A DNA stretch of 14,232 nt from the NCBI GenBank assembly GCA_026989715.1, contig JALSIU010000250.1, positions 1 through 14,232 on the forward strand. Direction: 5' to 3'. A model generated the notes under the pieces. That model had not been told where the DNA came from, did not search any database, and was given only the letters and a program-made list of their open reading frames with translations. A program made the translations under genes and the position numbers. The stretch is from Methylomonas sp. (GTDB taxonomy: Bacteria; Pseudomonadota; Gammaproteobacteria; Methylococcales; Methylomonadaceae). Shown in pieces: positions 1 through 7,000 of the stretch (position 1 is the first letter of the stretch; each line of letters begins with the position of its first letter).

Positions 1-543
1 GAATTAAAGCTATATTGTCAGCGTATAGATGAAAAACGCTCAAAAAACACTAGAGGAAATGGTGGCAATCAGTGGTTACACCCAGATATTGTGGCTATGC
101 AAACAGTTGATAAAGAATGGAATGAACTTATAAGAAACTGCATTCAACAAGGAGCAGGGCAAAGTGTGCGCCTTTGGTCATTTGAAGTTAAAAAAGAATT
201 AAATAGTTCAAATGCTAGAAAAAGTTTCTTTCAAACTGTTAGCAATTCTAGTTGGGCAAATGAAAGTTATTTAGTTGCAACGGCTATATCAGATGCTAAT
301 GTTGAGCAAGAACTAAGAATGCTGTCTGCGTTGCACGGTGTAGGTATTATTTTGCTTAATGTGGAAAATCCAACCGAAAGTGAAATGATGCTTCCTTCTA
401 AGGCAAGAGCAGACATTGATTGGCAGTCGGTTAATCGTATTTTAGTTGAAAATCCTGATTTTAAGGACTATATAGAACTGGTTTCTACCTATTATCAAAC
501 GGGTAGAGTTAGAGCCAAAGATTGGAATAAATTGTCAACGTAA
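1..543 (+). CDS. HrgA/COG2958-like protein, C-terminal part (5' end outside the window)
   Basis: The frame is open from the first base, so this is the last ~180 residues of a longer protein; the first Met visible (base 91) is internal. The segment begins ELKLYCQRIDEKRS and continues with GNQWLHPDIV, LWSFEVKKELN, FFQTVSNSSWAN and LSALHGVGIILLNVENP. From memory this matches the conserved C-terminal domain of HrgA/COG2958 proteins, which sit in variable, often restriction-modification-linked loci in Helicobacter and other bacteria. The D-W-x-S-V-N and YYQTGRVRAKDW tail also fits. Full-length members often carry an N-terminal HARE-type winged helix, not visible here. The alternating charged and hydrophobic pattern (SFEVK, then SNSSWAN) recalls a restriction-endonuclease-like fold, but no catalytic activity is established. 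Codon use is more AT-rich than in the birA operon, suggesting acquisition. Family assignment is fairly sure; biochemical role is unknown. Confidence 0.65.
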   Translation, partial: ELKLYCQRIDEKRSKNTRGNGGNQWLHPDIVAMQTVDKEWNELIRNCIQQGAGQSVRLWSFEVKKELNSSNARKSFFQTVSNSSWANESYLVATAISDANVEQELRMLSALHGVGIILLNVENPTESEMMLPSKARADIDWQSVNRILVENPDFKDYIELVSTYYQTGRVRAKDWNKLST

Positions 544-640
544 TATCAATAATTACATTCATTTGCTGTTTTTTATGCCCAAGTGGATTTAATTTATTAA
601 ATGCTCACTTAAAACCCCATGGAGTTTTCCAAATAGATTG

Positions 641-1669
641 ATGCAATTTTCACATAAGCAAAAAAAATTACTGCATATTTTAAGTGATGGCTTGTTTCAT
701 TCAGGCTCAGACTTGGCGGAGCAACTAGAGATTAGCCGTAGTGCCGTTTGGAAACAAATCAATACATTAGAAAGTTTTGGCATTCAAATTGTTGCTGTTA
801 GTGGTAAAGGTTATCGTTTAGCGCATGCTATTGAATTACTTGATAAATCAAAGTTATTAAGCTCACTGTCCAGTGCTTGTAGCAGTTTAATTACCGAGTT
901 AGTATTGCATGACCAAATTGATTCAACTAATGGCTATTTGACGGCACTCACTTATGCACACCCTGAAAAAACAGGGGTTGTTTGTCTGGCAGAGCAGCAA
1001 ACGGCTGGCCGTGGTCGTCGTGGTCGGCAGTGGGTCTCTCCTTTTGGTTGTAATATTTACTGCTCGCTCCTGTGGCGATTTTCAGAAGGGCCGGCCAGCT
1101 TATCGGGGCTTAGTTTGGCGATTGGCGTTGCGGTAATTGAAGCACTTAAGCTACATGGTATTCAAGAGGTCGGTTTAAAGTGGCCTAACGATATTTACTG
1201 GCGGCAAAAGAAACTAGGGGGGATTTTGGTGGAAGTCTCGGGGGAAACAGATGGGCCGTGTAGTGCAGTTATCGGTTTGGGGCTTAATTTATTTGTTGAT
1301 ACTGAAGCGGCGACTGCAATTGAACAAGACTGGGTTGATATTGAGCAAATTCAAAAATATTATCATCAACAGCAATCAGGTACTGCTAAGGCGCAACCTA
1401 CGCTATCGCGGCAACAGTTGCTCGCGACGTTGCTGGAAAAGCTAATAGCAGTTAGTCATCATTACACGCAACAATCTTTTGCACAATATTGTGATGCCTG
1501 GCGGCAATATGATTGCATGCAAGGCTTGCAGGTGAGTTTGTTTATGGGAAACAATCAAATAGAGGGAACTGTTGTTGGTATTAATGATGAGGGGTTGTTA
1601 TTGTTGCAAACCGAAACCGGTAAAGTGCAAAGTTTTGCTTCAGGTGAGGTGAGTTTCCGGTGCTCATGA
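641..1669 (+). CDS. birA: Bifunctional biotin-[acetyl-CoA-carboxylase] ligase / biotin operon repressor
   Basis: Makes biotinyl-5'-AMP from biotin and ATP and transfers biotin to the carrier lysine of acetyl-CoA carboxylase (AccB); in the bifunctional form it also represses biotin synthesis genes. Residues ~5-62 form a winged helix (QLEISRSAVWKQINTLESFG, then GKGYRL). The ligase domain follows, with the biotinyl-AMP loop GRGRRGR at 123-129 and KWPND at 180-184, whose Lys is the conserved biotin-contact lysine, then KLGGILVE. The C-terminal SH3-like domain is ~295-342. At 342 residues it is slightly longer than E. coli BirA because of a Q-rich stretch (~235-255). ATG 641 is chosen; an in-frame TTG at 638 immediately precedes it, and GGAG at 621-624 is 13-16 bases upstream, so either could be used. 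Its stop overlaps coaX by four bases. Confidence 0.96.
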   Translation: MQFSHKQKKLLHILSDGLFHSGSDLAEQLEISRSAVWKQINTLESFGIQIVAVSGKGYRLAHAIELLDKSKLLSSLSSACSSLITELVLHDQIDSTNGYLTALTYAHPEKTGVVCLAEQQTAGRGRRGRQWVSPFGCNIYCSLLWRFSEGPASLSGLSLAIGVAVIEALKLHGIQEVGLKWPNDIYWRQKKLGGILVEVSGETDGPCSAVIGLGLNLFVDTEAATAIEQDWVDIEQIQKYYHQQQSGTAKAQPTLSRQQLLATLLEKLIAVSHHYTQQSFAQYCDAWRQYDCMQGLQVSLFMGNNQIEGTVVGINDEGLLLLQTETGKVQSFASGEVSFRCS

Positions 1670-2391
1670 TTTTACTGGTTGATATTGGTAATAGCCGCTT
1701 AAAATGGAATAAGGTACAAGCTGGAAGCTTGGGTAAAACACAGGCTATTCTGCATGTGCATGGTAGCATTCAGGCAGAATTGATAAGAGCTTGGCAAGTA
1801 TTGGAGCGGCCTCAATGTTTACGTTTGGCTTGTGTTGGGTCTACTCAGGTTAAACGGCAACTGCTTGCGGTTGTGGAGCAATTATGGCCTAATTTATCTT
1901 TAGAAGAGATTCAGGCAACATCTTCTGCGCAAGGTCTTACGAATGCTTATTTAATACCGCATAAGCTGGGGGTCGATCGTTGGTTGGCCATGATAGGTGC
2001 TTGGCATCATTATCAATCGCCTTTTTGTGTTGTCAGTTGTGGTACCGCGATAACATTAGATATTGTTGATTCACAGGGGCAACATTTAGGGGGTATGATT
2101 ATGCCTGGGCTTATCTTGATGCAACAAGCATTACAGCAAGGTACTTCTGCTTTAGGCATGAGTACAAAAGTACATCCTTTAGGTTTGGCCAGTTATACGG
2201 AAGCAGGTATTTATAATGGGTGTTTAGCGGCGGTAAAAGGTTTTATAGAGGCAGGGTTGGCTCAATATGACAGTTGTGCGGTGCCGTTGATTTTATCGGG
2301 TGGGGATGCGGTGTTGTTGCGTGATAGTTTGCAACTTAATGCGGTTGTTGATTTAGATATTGTTATGTATGGGCTGATGGTAATAGATTAA
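1666..2391 (+). CDS. coaX: Type III pantothenate kinase
   Basis: Phosphorylates pantothenate with ATP, the first step of coenzyme A synthesis, in the cytoplasm. The N-terminal phosphate-binding motif DIGNSRLKW starts at D6. The substrate motif GVDRW contains D104, matching the conserved catalytic aspartate of type III enzymes. The second nucleotide motif is GTAITLD (126-132), followed by HLGGMIMPG, and the ASKHA-fold tail has LSGGDA. Length is 241 residues, normal for CoaX. ATG 1666 is preferred because its ATGA overlaps the birA stop, giving translational coupling; a GTG at 1660 would add two residues. The birA-coaX pair is a familiar gammaproteobacterial arrangement, here continued directly by a SPOR-domain gene. 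Confidence 0.95.
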   Translation: MILLVDIGNSRLKWNKVQAGSLGKTQAILHVHGSIQAELIRAWQVLERPQCLRLACVGSTQVKRQLLAVVEQLWPNLSLEEIQATSSAQGLTNAYLIPHKLGVDRWLAMIGAWHHYQSPFCVVSCGTAITLDIVDSQGQHLGGMIMPGLILMQQALQQGTSALGMSTKVHPLGLASYTEAGIYNGCLAAVKGFIEAGLAQYDSCAVPLILSGGDAVLLRDSLQLNAVVDLDIVMYGLMVID

Positions 2392-3309
2392 GTGAAACTG
2401 TTTTTTTTATTGATTGCACTACTTAATATCAGCTTCTTTTTTTGGGAATATAGAAAGGGTGCGCCTGAGATATATCAACCTAAAACTATACACGCGAAGC
2501 AGTTGGAGCAGCAAATTTTCTTACTAAGTGAGTCATTGCCTGCAGAATATAATATTGTACAGAGGCCGGTAAAAACAGCGAGTTTAGTTAATGATGCGGA
2601 TAAACTTCCTATGACTGAGAGTTTATGGCGTGCGGGAAATTTAGTTACATTTGATGTTACGTTGGAGACTGATTTAAAAAATGCTTTAGCACGTCAGTTT
2701 ATTCCATTGCCGGATACTTGGCATAAATTATCGGATGTATTAAATGTTTCGGCAGAGATAAAGCCTATTGATGCTGTCGTATCAGAAACAAAAAACACCG
2801 ATAGTGTACAAAAAAATACTTTAGTCTCTACAGACACTAAAGTCACTCATCGAAGTACGGCTTGTTATATGTTGCAGAGCGATGATTCTCAAAGGGAAAT
2901 GCAAACACTTGTAAATAATGATGATCGCTACCATTTAATATTTCAAAAGCGAGAGCAAACGTCTATTAGTAGTTATTTAGTGCTTACTGATGCGGCAGAC
3001 TCATTACAAGCGGCTAAGGAACAAGTCAAGTCAATTCGGCAGCAAGGTATAGAAGATTTATGGCTATTTAGACAAGGGGAGTTTAAATGGCGAATTTCGT
3101 TGGGTTTGTTTAGTAGCAAAGCAAAAGCGATTAAAGCCAGAAAACACTATGGGAAACAAATTACACAAACATTGAATATTGTCCCTCGTATCCGTAAGCA
3201 AAAAATGACGTTAGTGACGGTTGTCAGTCAGCAAGGCGTTATGCCGGATTTTGAACGTACCTTTTCTACTTTGATTACAAAAAAAGTAAATTGCACACCA
3301 GACTTGTAA
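2392..3309 (+). CDS. SPOR-domain inner-membrane protein
   Basis: A 305-residue protein with one N-terminal membrane segment (residues ~2-17, LFFLLIALLNISFFFW) that probably anchors it with the bulk in the periplasm. A poorly conserved linker covers ~20-155. The C-terminal SPOR-like domain spans ~157-270: it opens with ACYMLQ (C158), and its second repeat carries FKWRISLGLFSSKAKAIKARK. SPOR domains bind glycan strands lacking stem peptides at division septa. The GTG start directly follows the coaX stop (TAA|GTG) and has no clear ribosome binding site, so translation is probably coupled. A SPOR protein following birA-coaX recurs in gammaproteobacteria as I remember it; its specific job is not known. 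An envelope or division role is inferred from the domain only. Confidence 0.8.
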   Translation: MKLFFLLIALLNISFFFWEYRKGAPEIYQPKTIHAKQLEQQIFLLSESLPAEYNIVQRPVKTASLVNDADKLPMTESLWRAGNLVTFDVTLETDLKNALARQFIPLPDTWHKLSDVLNVSAEIKPIDAVVSETKNTDSVQKNTLVSTDTKVTHRSTACYMLQSDDSQREMQTLVNNDDRYHLIFQKREQTSISSYLVLTDAADSLQAAKEQVKSIRQQGIEDLWLFRQGEFKWRISLGLFSSKAKAIKARKHYGKQITQTLNIVPRIRKQKMTLVTVVSQQGVMPDFERTFSTLITKKVNCTPDL

Positions 3310-3340
3310 AAAATCATCCTATATACTGCAAGAGTCAATT

Positions 3341-4030
3341 ATGAAAAAGATTAACCTAAACTCCATTTTAGGCGTGGCCTGCTTATCTGTCTATTTGCTA
3401 TTAACGGCCTGCTCTACAAATTTATTGCAACTAGGGTATGCTCCGCAAATAAATGAATTTAGTAATCAGGCTAAAACCTATGCTTATGAATGTCAGGGGG
3501 GCTATCATTTTACTGCTAGCATAGATAATCAACAGGCTTGGCTGTTTTTGCCTGAGCGTACGGTCACCTTAATGCATGTGTCGGCAGCCTCCGGTATGAA
3601 ATACAGTGGTGAGCAGATTATATTCTGGAGTAAAAATAAGGAAGCTATGTTAGAAATAAAAGGGATGCTTTATCAGGGCTGTAAAAATAATCCTGCTAAA
3701 GCTATTTGGGAGCATGCTAAATTGGAAGGTGTAGATTTTCGTGCAGTCGGCCATGAGCCAGACTGGGTGTTGGAGCTTATAAAAGGGGAGCGCATTGTAT
3801 TTAACCGACCTTTAGCCGCTGAGAAGCTTGAATTTGATTATATATCGCCGGTAATAGATCAAGCGACCCGCACCACACATTACCGTATTAAAGCCAAGCA
3901 GTCGTCACTTTTTGTAGAGATTAAGGGGGTATCTTGCCGTGATTCTATGAGTGGTGAGCTATTTGAGGCGACTGTTAACATGATTGTAGAAGGGCAAACT
4001 TACAAAGGATGTGGCAGAGCCTTGCATTAA
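3341..4030 (+). CDS. Lipoprotein with MliC-like and COG3650-like domains
   Basis: The 229-residue product starts with a lipoprotein signal ending in the lipobox LLTAC (C24), so it should be acylated; Ser at +2 favours outer-membrane sorting. Residues ~45-115 look like MliC, the membrane-bound inhibitor of C-type lysozyme: YECQGGYHFTA, a strand region, then SAASGMKYSG, IIFWSKNKEAMLEI and a closing Cys (QGC). Residues ~133-228 look like COG3650, which begins FRAVGHEPDWVLEL. A Cys pair (SCRD and GCGRALH) near the C-terminus could form a disulfide. It follows the SPOR gene by 31 bases and may be co-transcribed; GCAAGAG before the ATG is a weak ribosome binding site. Lysozyme inhibition is a family inference; the COG3650 part has no known function. 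Confidence 0.75.
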   Translation: MKKINLNSILGVACLSVYLLLTACSTNLLQLGYAPQINEFSNQAKTYAYECQGGYHFTASIDNQQAWLFLPERTVTLMHVSAASGMKYSGEQIIFWSKNKEAMLEIKGMLYQGCKNNPAKAIWEHAKLEGVDFRAVGHEPDWVLELIKGERIVFNRPLAAEKLEFDYISPVIDQATRTTHYRIKAKQSSLFVEIKGVSCRDSMSGELFEATVNMIVEGQTYKGCGRALH

Positions 4031-4084
4031 TTATTTTAAGTTTAAAAGAAATGATAAAAACCTAATCCTTATTTAATTACAAGG

Positions 4085-4090
4085 TATAAT
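4085..4090 (+). promoter_or_regulatory. Candidate -10 box for fabA-fabB
   Basis: A perfect TATAAT lies in a very AT-rich stretch 39 bases before the fabA ATG. A matching -35 at the proper distance (around 4062-4067, CTAATC) is poor, so an activator or an UP-like A/T tract may help. No FadR- or FabR-like operator was recognised nearby. Confidence 0.4.
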
Positions 4091-4129
4091 AAGAGAATTG
4101 AGAAAAATAATTATAAAACAGGATTGGGA

Positions 4130-4645
4130 ATGCAGAAACAGTCGAGTTATGATCGCGAAGAATTATTAGAGTCTGGTAAAAATGGTTTATTTGGGCCTGG
4201 AAATGCCAAACTGCCCTTACCAAATATGTTGATGATGGATCGCATTACGCATATCTCTGATGAAGGGGGGGAATTTGGTAAAGGAGAGGTGATTGCCGAA
4301 CTTGATATTAACCCTGACTTATGGTTTTTTGATTGTCATTTTGCGGGTGACCCAGTGATGCCTGGGTGTTTAGGGTTAGATGCCATGTGGCAAATTGTCG
4401 GTTTTTATTTGGGCTGGAAAGGTGGCCCTGGTAGAGGTCGAGCACTCGGCGTTGGTGAGGTAAAATTTACCGGCCAAGTTCTGCCGACCGCAAAAAAAGT
4501 TATTTATCGTGTGCAATTAAAGCGTGTCATCATGCGTAAGTTAGTGATGGGAATTGCGGATGCAACAATGGAAGTTGATGGTAAAGTAATTTACACGGCA
4601 AATGATTTGCGCGTGGGTTTATTTACAAATACAACAGACTTCTAA
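4130..4645 (+). CDS. fabA: Bifunctional 3-hydroxydecanoyl-ACP dehydratase/isomerase
   Basis: Dehydrates 3-hydroxydecanoyl-ACP and isomerises trans-2- to cis-3-decenoyl-ACP, the branch point for anaerobic-type unsaturated fatty acid synthesis. The 171-residue product is almost the length of E. coli FabA and keeps its landmark blocks: LPNMLMMDRI, ELDINPDLWFF, CHFAGDPVMPGCLGLDAMWQ and GVGEVKFTGQVLPTAKKV. The hot-dog-fold active site is visible as H70 (CHF) and D84 (LGLDAM). ATG 4130 is chosen because AGGA (4120-4123) sits six bases upstream and the N-terminus then matches family length; an in-frame TTG at 4124 overlaps that site. fabB follows after a 10-base gap, the classic fabAB operon for membrane fluidity. 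Confidence 0.98.
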   Translation: MQKQSSYDREELLESGKNGLFGPGNAKLPLPNMLMMDRITHISDEGGEFGKGEVIAELDINPDLWFFDCHFAGDPVMPGCLGLDAMWQIVGFYLGWKGGPGRGRALGVGEVKFTGQVLPTAKKVIYRVQLKRVIMRKLVMGIADATMEVDGKVIYTANDLRVGLFTNTTDF

Positions 4646-4655
4646 GAGGCGAGTT

Positions 4656-5876
4656 ATGAAAAGAATAGTTATAACAGGGCTAGGAATTGTTTCTAGTATT
4701 GGAAATAACAGTGAAGAAGTTCTGACATCATTGCAAGAAGGGCGTTCTGGAATTAGTTTTGCCGAAGATTATAAAGAATTAGGTTTTCGTAGCCATGTGC
4801 GTGGTGCCATTGATGTTAATCTTGATGATTTTATTGATCGTAAAGTAAAGCGTTTTATGGGCGATGGTGCAGCATTTAATTATATTGCCATGCAACAGGC
4901 CATTACGGACTCTGGCTTGGAAGAAAATGAAGTATCTAACGTACGCACAGGTTTAATTATGGGCTCAGGAGGGCCTTCAACATCAAACCTAGTTGCTGCT
5001 GCTGATATTTTACGTGAAAAAGGCCTGAAAAGAGTGGGGCCCTATATGGTGCCTCGTACCATGTCAAGTACTAATATAGCCTGTTTGGCAACGCCTTTTA
5101 AAATTAAAGGTATCAACTATTCCATTACTTCGGCTTGTGCAACCAGTGCGCATTGTATTGGTAATGCTATGGAGCAAATTCAGCTAGGCAAGCAAGATAT
5201 TGTGTTTGCCGGTGGTGGTGAAGAAGTACATTGGACCATGTCGGTCTTATTTGATGCGATGGGCGCGATGTCATCAAAATATAATGACACGCCGGAAACG
5301 GCTTCACGTGCGTATGATTTAACGCGTGATGGCTTTGTTATTTCGGGTGGTGGTGGCGTATTGGTGCTGGAAGAATTGGAGCATGCTAAAGCGCGTGGTG
5401 CAAAAATCTATGCTGAAATCACAGGATATGGTGCAACCTCAGATGGTTATGATATGGTGCAACCGTCCGGAGAGGGTGCTGTACGCTGTATGCAGCAAGC
5501 GATGGCAACGACTAACGGTAAAGTCGATTATGTTAATGCACATGGCACTAGTACGCCGGTGGGTGATGAGCGTGAATTAGGCGCATTACGTGAAGTGTTC
5601 AGTCCTGAAGATATGCCTTTTATCACTTCGACTAAATCTTTAACAGGTCATGCATTAGGGGCGGCTGGTGTGAATGAAGCGATTTATTCTATTTTGATGA
5701 TGCAAAATAATTTTATCAGTGCTTCTGCTAATATTACACAGCTTGACCCGGTTGCTGATGGGATGCCGATTGTGACAACGCGTAAAGATGATGTGACTTT
5801 GAATACTTTGATGTCAAATAGTTTCGGCTTTGGCGGTACAAATGCTAGTTTGATTTTTCAGCGTTATAACGGATAA
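4656..5876 (+). CDS. fabB: 3-oxoacyl-ACP synthase I (beta-ketoacyl-ACP synthase I)
   Basis: Elongates acyl-ACPs with malonyl-ACP and is needed to extend the cis-3-decenoyl-ACP made by FabA. The product is 406 residues, the same as E. coli FabB. The thiolase-fold catalytic set is complete: nucleophile C161 in TSACATSAHC, H296 in NAHGTSTPVGD, K327 in TSTKSLTGH and H332. The glycine-rich ending FGFGGTNASLIF is also typical. The start is ATG 4656, six bases after AGAGG (4645-4649); upstream in-frame codons overlapping fabA are less likely because they lack homology. Transcription should end at the strong hairpin 30 bases after the stop. Confidence 0.98.
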   Translation: MKRIVITGLGIVSSIGNNSEEVLTSLQEGRSGISFAEDYKELGFRSHVRGAIDVNLDDFIDRKVKRFMGDGAAFNYIAMQQAITDSGLEENEVSNVRTGLIMGSGGPSTSNLVAAADILREKGLKRVGPYMVPRTMSSTNIACLATPFKIKGINYSITSACATSAHCIGNAMEQIQLGKQDIVFAGGGEEVHWTMSVLFDAMGAMSSKYNDTPETASRAYDLTRDGFVISGGGGVLVLEELEHAKARGAKIYAEITGYGATSDGYDMVQPSGEGAVRCMQQAMATTNGKVDYVNAHGTSTPVGDERELGALREVFSPEDMPFITSTKSLTGHALGAAGVNEAIYSILMMQNNFISASANITQLDPVADGMPIVTTRKDDVTLNTLMSNSFGFGGTNASLIFQRYNG

Positions 5877-5906
5877 TTTAGTCAAAATTGACTTTTAATA
5901 CTGAAT

Positions 5907-5953
5907 AAAAAGGCGGAAAAGTACTATTGTTATAGTGTTTTTCCGCCTTTTTT
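5907..5953 (+). terminator. Intrinsic terminator after fabB
   Basis: GGCGGAAAA (5912-5920) pairs perfectly with TTTTCCGCC (5939-5947). The stem continues inward through GTACTA/TATAGTGT with wobble pairs to a six-base loop (5927-5932), and a run of six T follows. The flanking A-run on the left would also give a U-tract on the minus strand, though no minus-strand gene ends here. Confidence 0.93.
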
Positions 5954-5962
5954 GTTAAAAAG

Positions 5963-6082
5963 TGAGCGGTTTTATAGTCGCTCAGCCAATTAACATTGGC
6001 TTACCCTTTCGTTAAGCCATTCACCTATTTTGTTAGGAGTTACTTTGCTTACTAGAGCCTTGCTTTGTGGCTAATGACTCCT
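5963..6082 (+). promoter_or_regulatory. Structured leader upstream of ttcA
   Basis: Three consecutive inverted repeats: TGAGCG/CGCTCA (5963-5968, 5979-5984), GCCAAT/ATTGGC with a four-base loop (5985-5990, 5995-6000), and AGGAGT/ACTCCT (6035-6040, 6077-6082). GGCTTA (5998-6003) can instead pair with TAAGCC (6013-6018), which competes with the second hairpin. The last repeat would hide the only good Shine-Dalgarno sequence (AGGAG, 6035-6039). No known riboswitch class was recognised; regulatory function is inference. Confidence 0.35.
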
Positions 6083-6100
6083 CTTGTTATTGTGACGACA

Positions 6101-6949
6101 ATGTTGAATACTAAAAAAGATCGAACCGAACTGAATAAGCTGCATAAACGATTGCGTCGAAATGTTGGTAGTGCTATTGCTGATTTTAATATGATTGAGG
6201 CTGGTGATAAGGTAATGGTCTGCCTGTCAGGTGGTAAAGATTCCTATACTTTACTCGATATTTTGTTGCATTTACAAAAAACGGCTCCCATTGAGTTTGA
6301 TATTTTAGCGGTTAACTTAGACCAAAAGCAGCCAGGGTTTCCTGAGCATGTTTTGCCGCAATATTTAACGGAATTAGGTGTGCCATTTCATATTATTGAA
6401 AATGATACCTACAGCGTCGTCAAGCGAGTGATACCGGAAGGGCAAACGACTTGTAGTTTGTGTTCGCGTTTACGGCGTGGTTCTTTGTATGGTTATGCCA
6501 AGCAACAAGGCGTGACTAAAATTGCCTTAGGGCATCATCGTGATGATATATTGGAAACCTTTTTTCTTAATATTTTTTATGCCGGCAAATTAAAGGCGAT
6601 GCCGCCTAAATTGCGCAGTGATGATGGTCATAATATCGTGATACGCCCCCTTGCGTATTGCAAAGAAAAAGACATTGCACAATATGCTGAGTTTAAAGCC
6701 TTTCCTATTATTCCCTGTAATTTATGTGGCTCACAGGAAAACTTGCAACGGCAGGTTATGAAAAAAATGTTAGAAAACTGGGATAAAAATACGCCGGGGC
6801 GTTTAGAGAGTATTTTTTCCAGTTTACAAAATGTTGCGCCTTCACAGTTGGCAGATAACGATTTATTTGATTTTGCAGGATTGCACTTAGGCCATTTGGG
6901 TGTAGACTCTAATACTGATAATGCTGGCTTGGATATATTGACAAAATAG
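6101..6949 (+). CDS. ttcA: tRNA 2-thiocytidine(32) synthetase TtcA
   Basis: ATP-dependent thiolation of cytidine 32 in certain tRNAs, using an iron-sulfur cluster and sulfur delivered by a cysteine desulfurase. The PP-loop SGGKDS is at residues 43-48. The cysteines typical of TtcA are present in CSLCSRLRRG (C118, C121) and in CNLCGSQ (C206, C209). Long blocks such as VNLDQKQPGFPEHVLP, ALGHHRDDILETFFLN and MPPKLRSDDG match E. coli TtcA. At 282 residues it is ~30 shorter than E. coli, mostly at the C-terminus. ATG 6101 fits the family N-terminus (MLNTKKDRTELNKL), but no ribosome binding site precedes it. ATG 6074 (nine residues longer) is the alternative and touches the end of a small leader reading frame. 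It stands alone after the fabB terminator. Confidence 0.95.
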   Translation: MLNTKKDRTELNKLHKRLRRNVGSAIADFNMIEAGDKVMVCLSGGKDSYTLLDILLHLQKTAPIEFDILAVNLDQKQPGFPEHVLPQYLTELGVPFHIIENDTYSVVKRVIPEGQTTCSLCSRLRRGSLYGYAKQQGVTKIALGHHRDDILETFFLNIFYAGKLKAMPPKLRSDDGHNIVIRPLAYCKEKDIAQYAEFKAFPIIPCNLCGSQENLQRQVMKKMLENWDKNTPGRLESIFSSLQNVAPSQLADNDLFDFAGLHLGHLGVDSNTDNAGLDILTK

Positions 6950-7000
6950 TTTTAATTTTTGAACTATCTTTCAAAATTAAAGGTGGAGTATGAAATACAG

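Noticed and set aside
954..1445. Short open frames overlapping birA in another frame.
   Set aside because: Out-of-frame shadows of a clearly conserved birA; their translations show no recognisable protein.
5326..5580. 84-codon open frame inside fabB.
   Set aside because: Shadow of fabB, rich in Met, Val and Trp with no domain, while the fabB frame holds the catalytic residues.
5881..5892. Palindrome GTCAA-AA-TTGAC right after the fabB stop.
   Set aside because: Short and AT-rich, adjacent to a much stronger terminator; no evidence for an operator.
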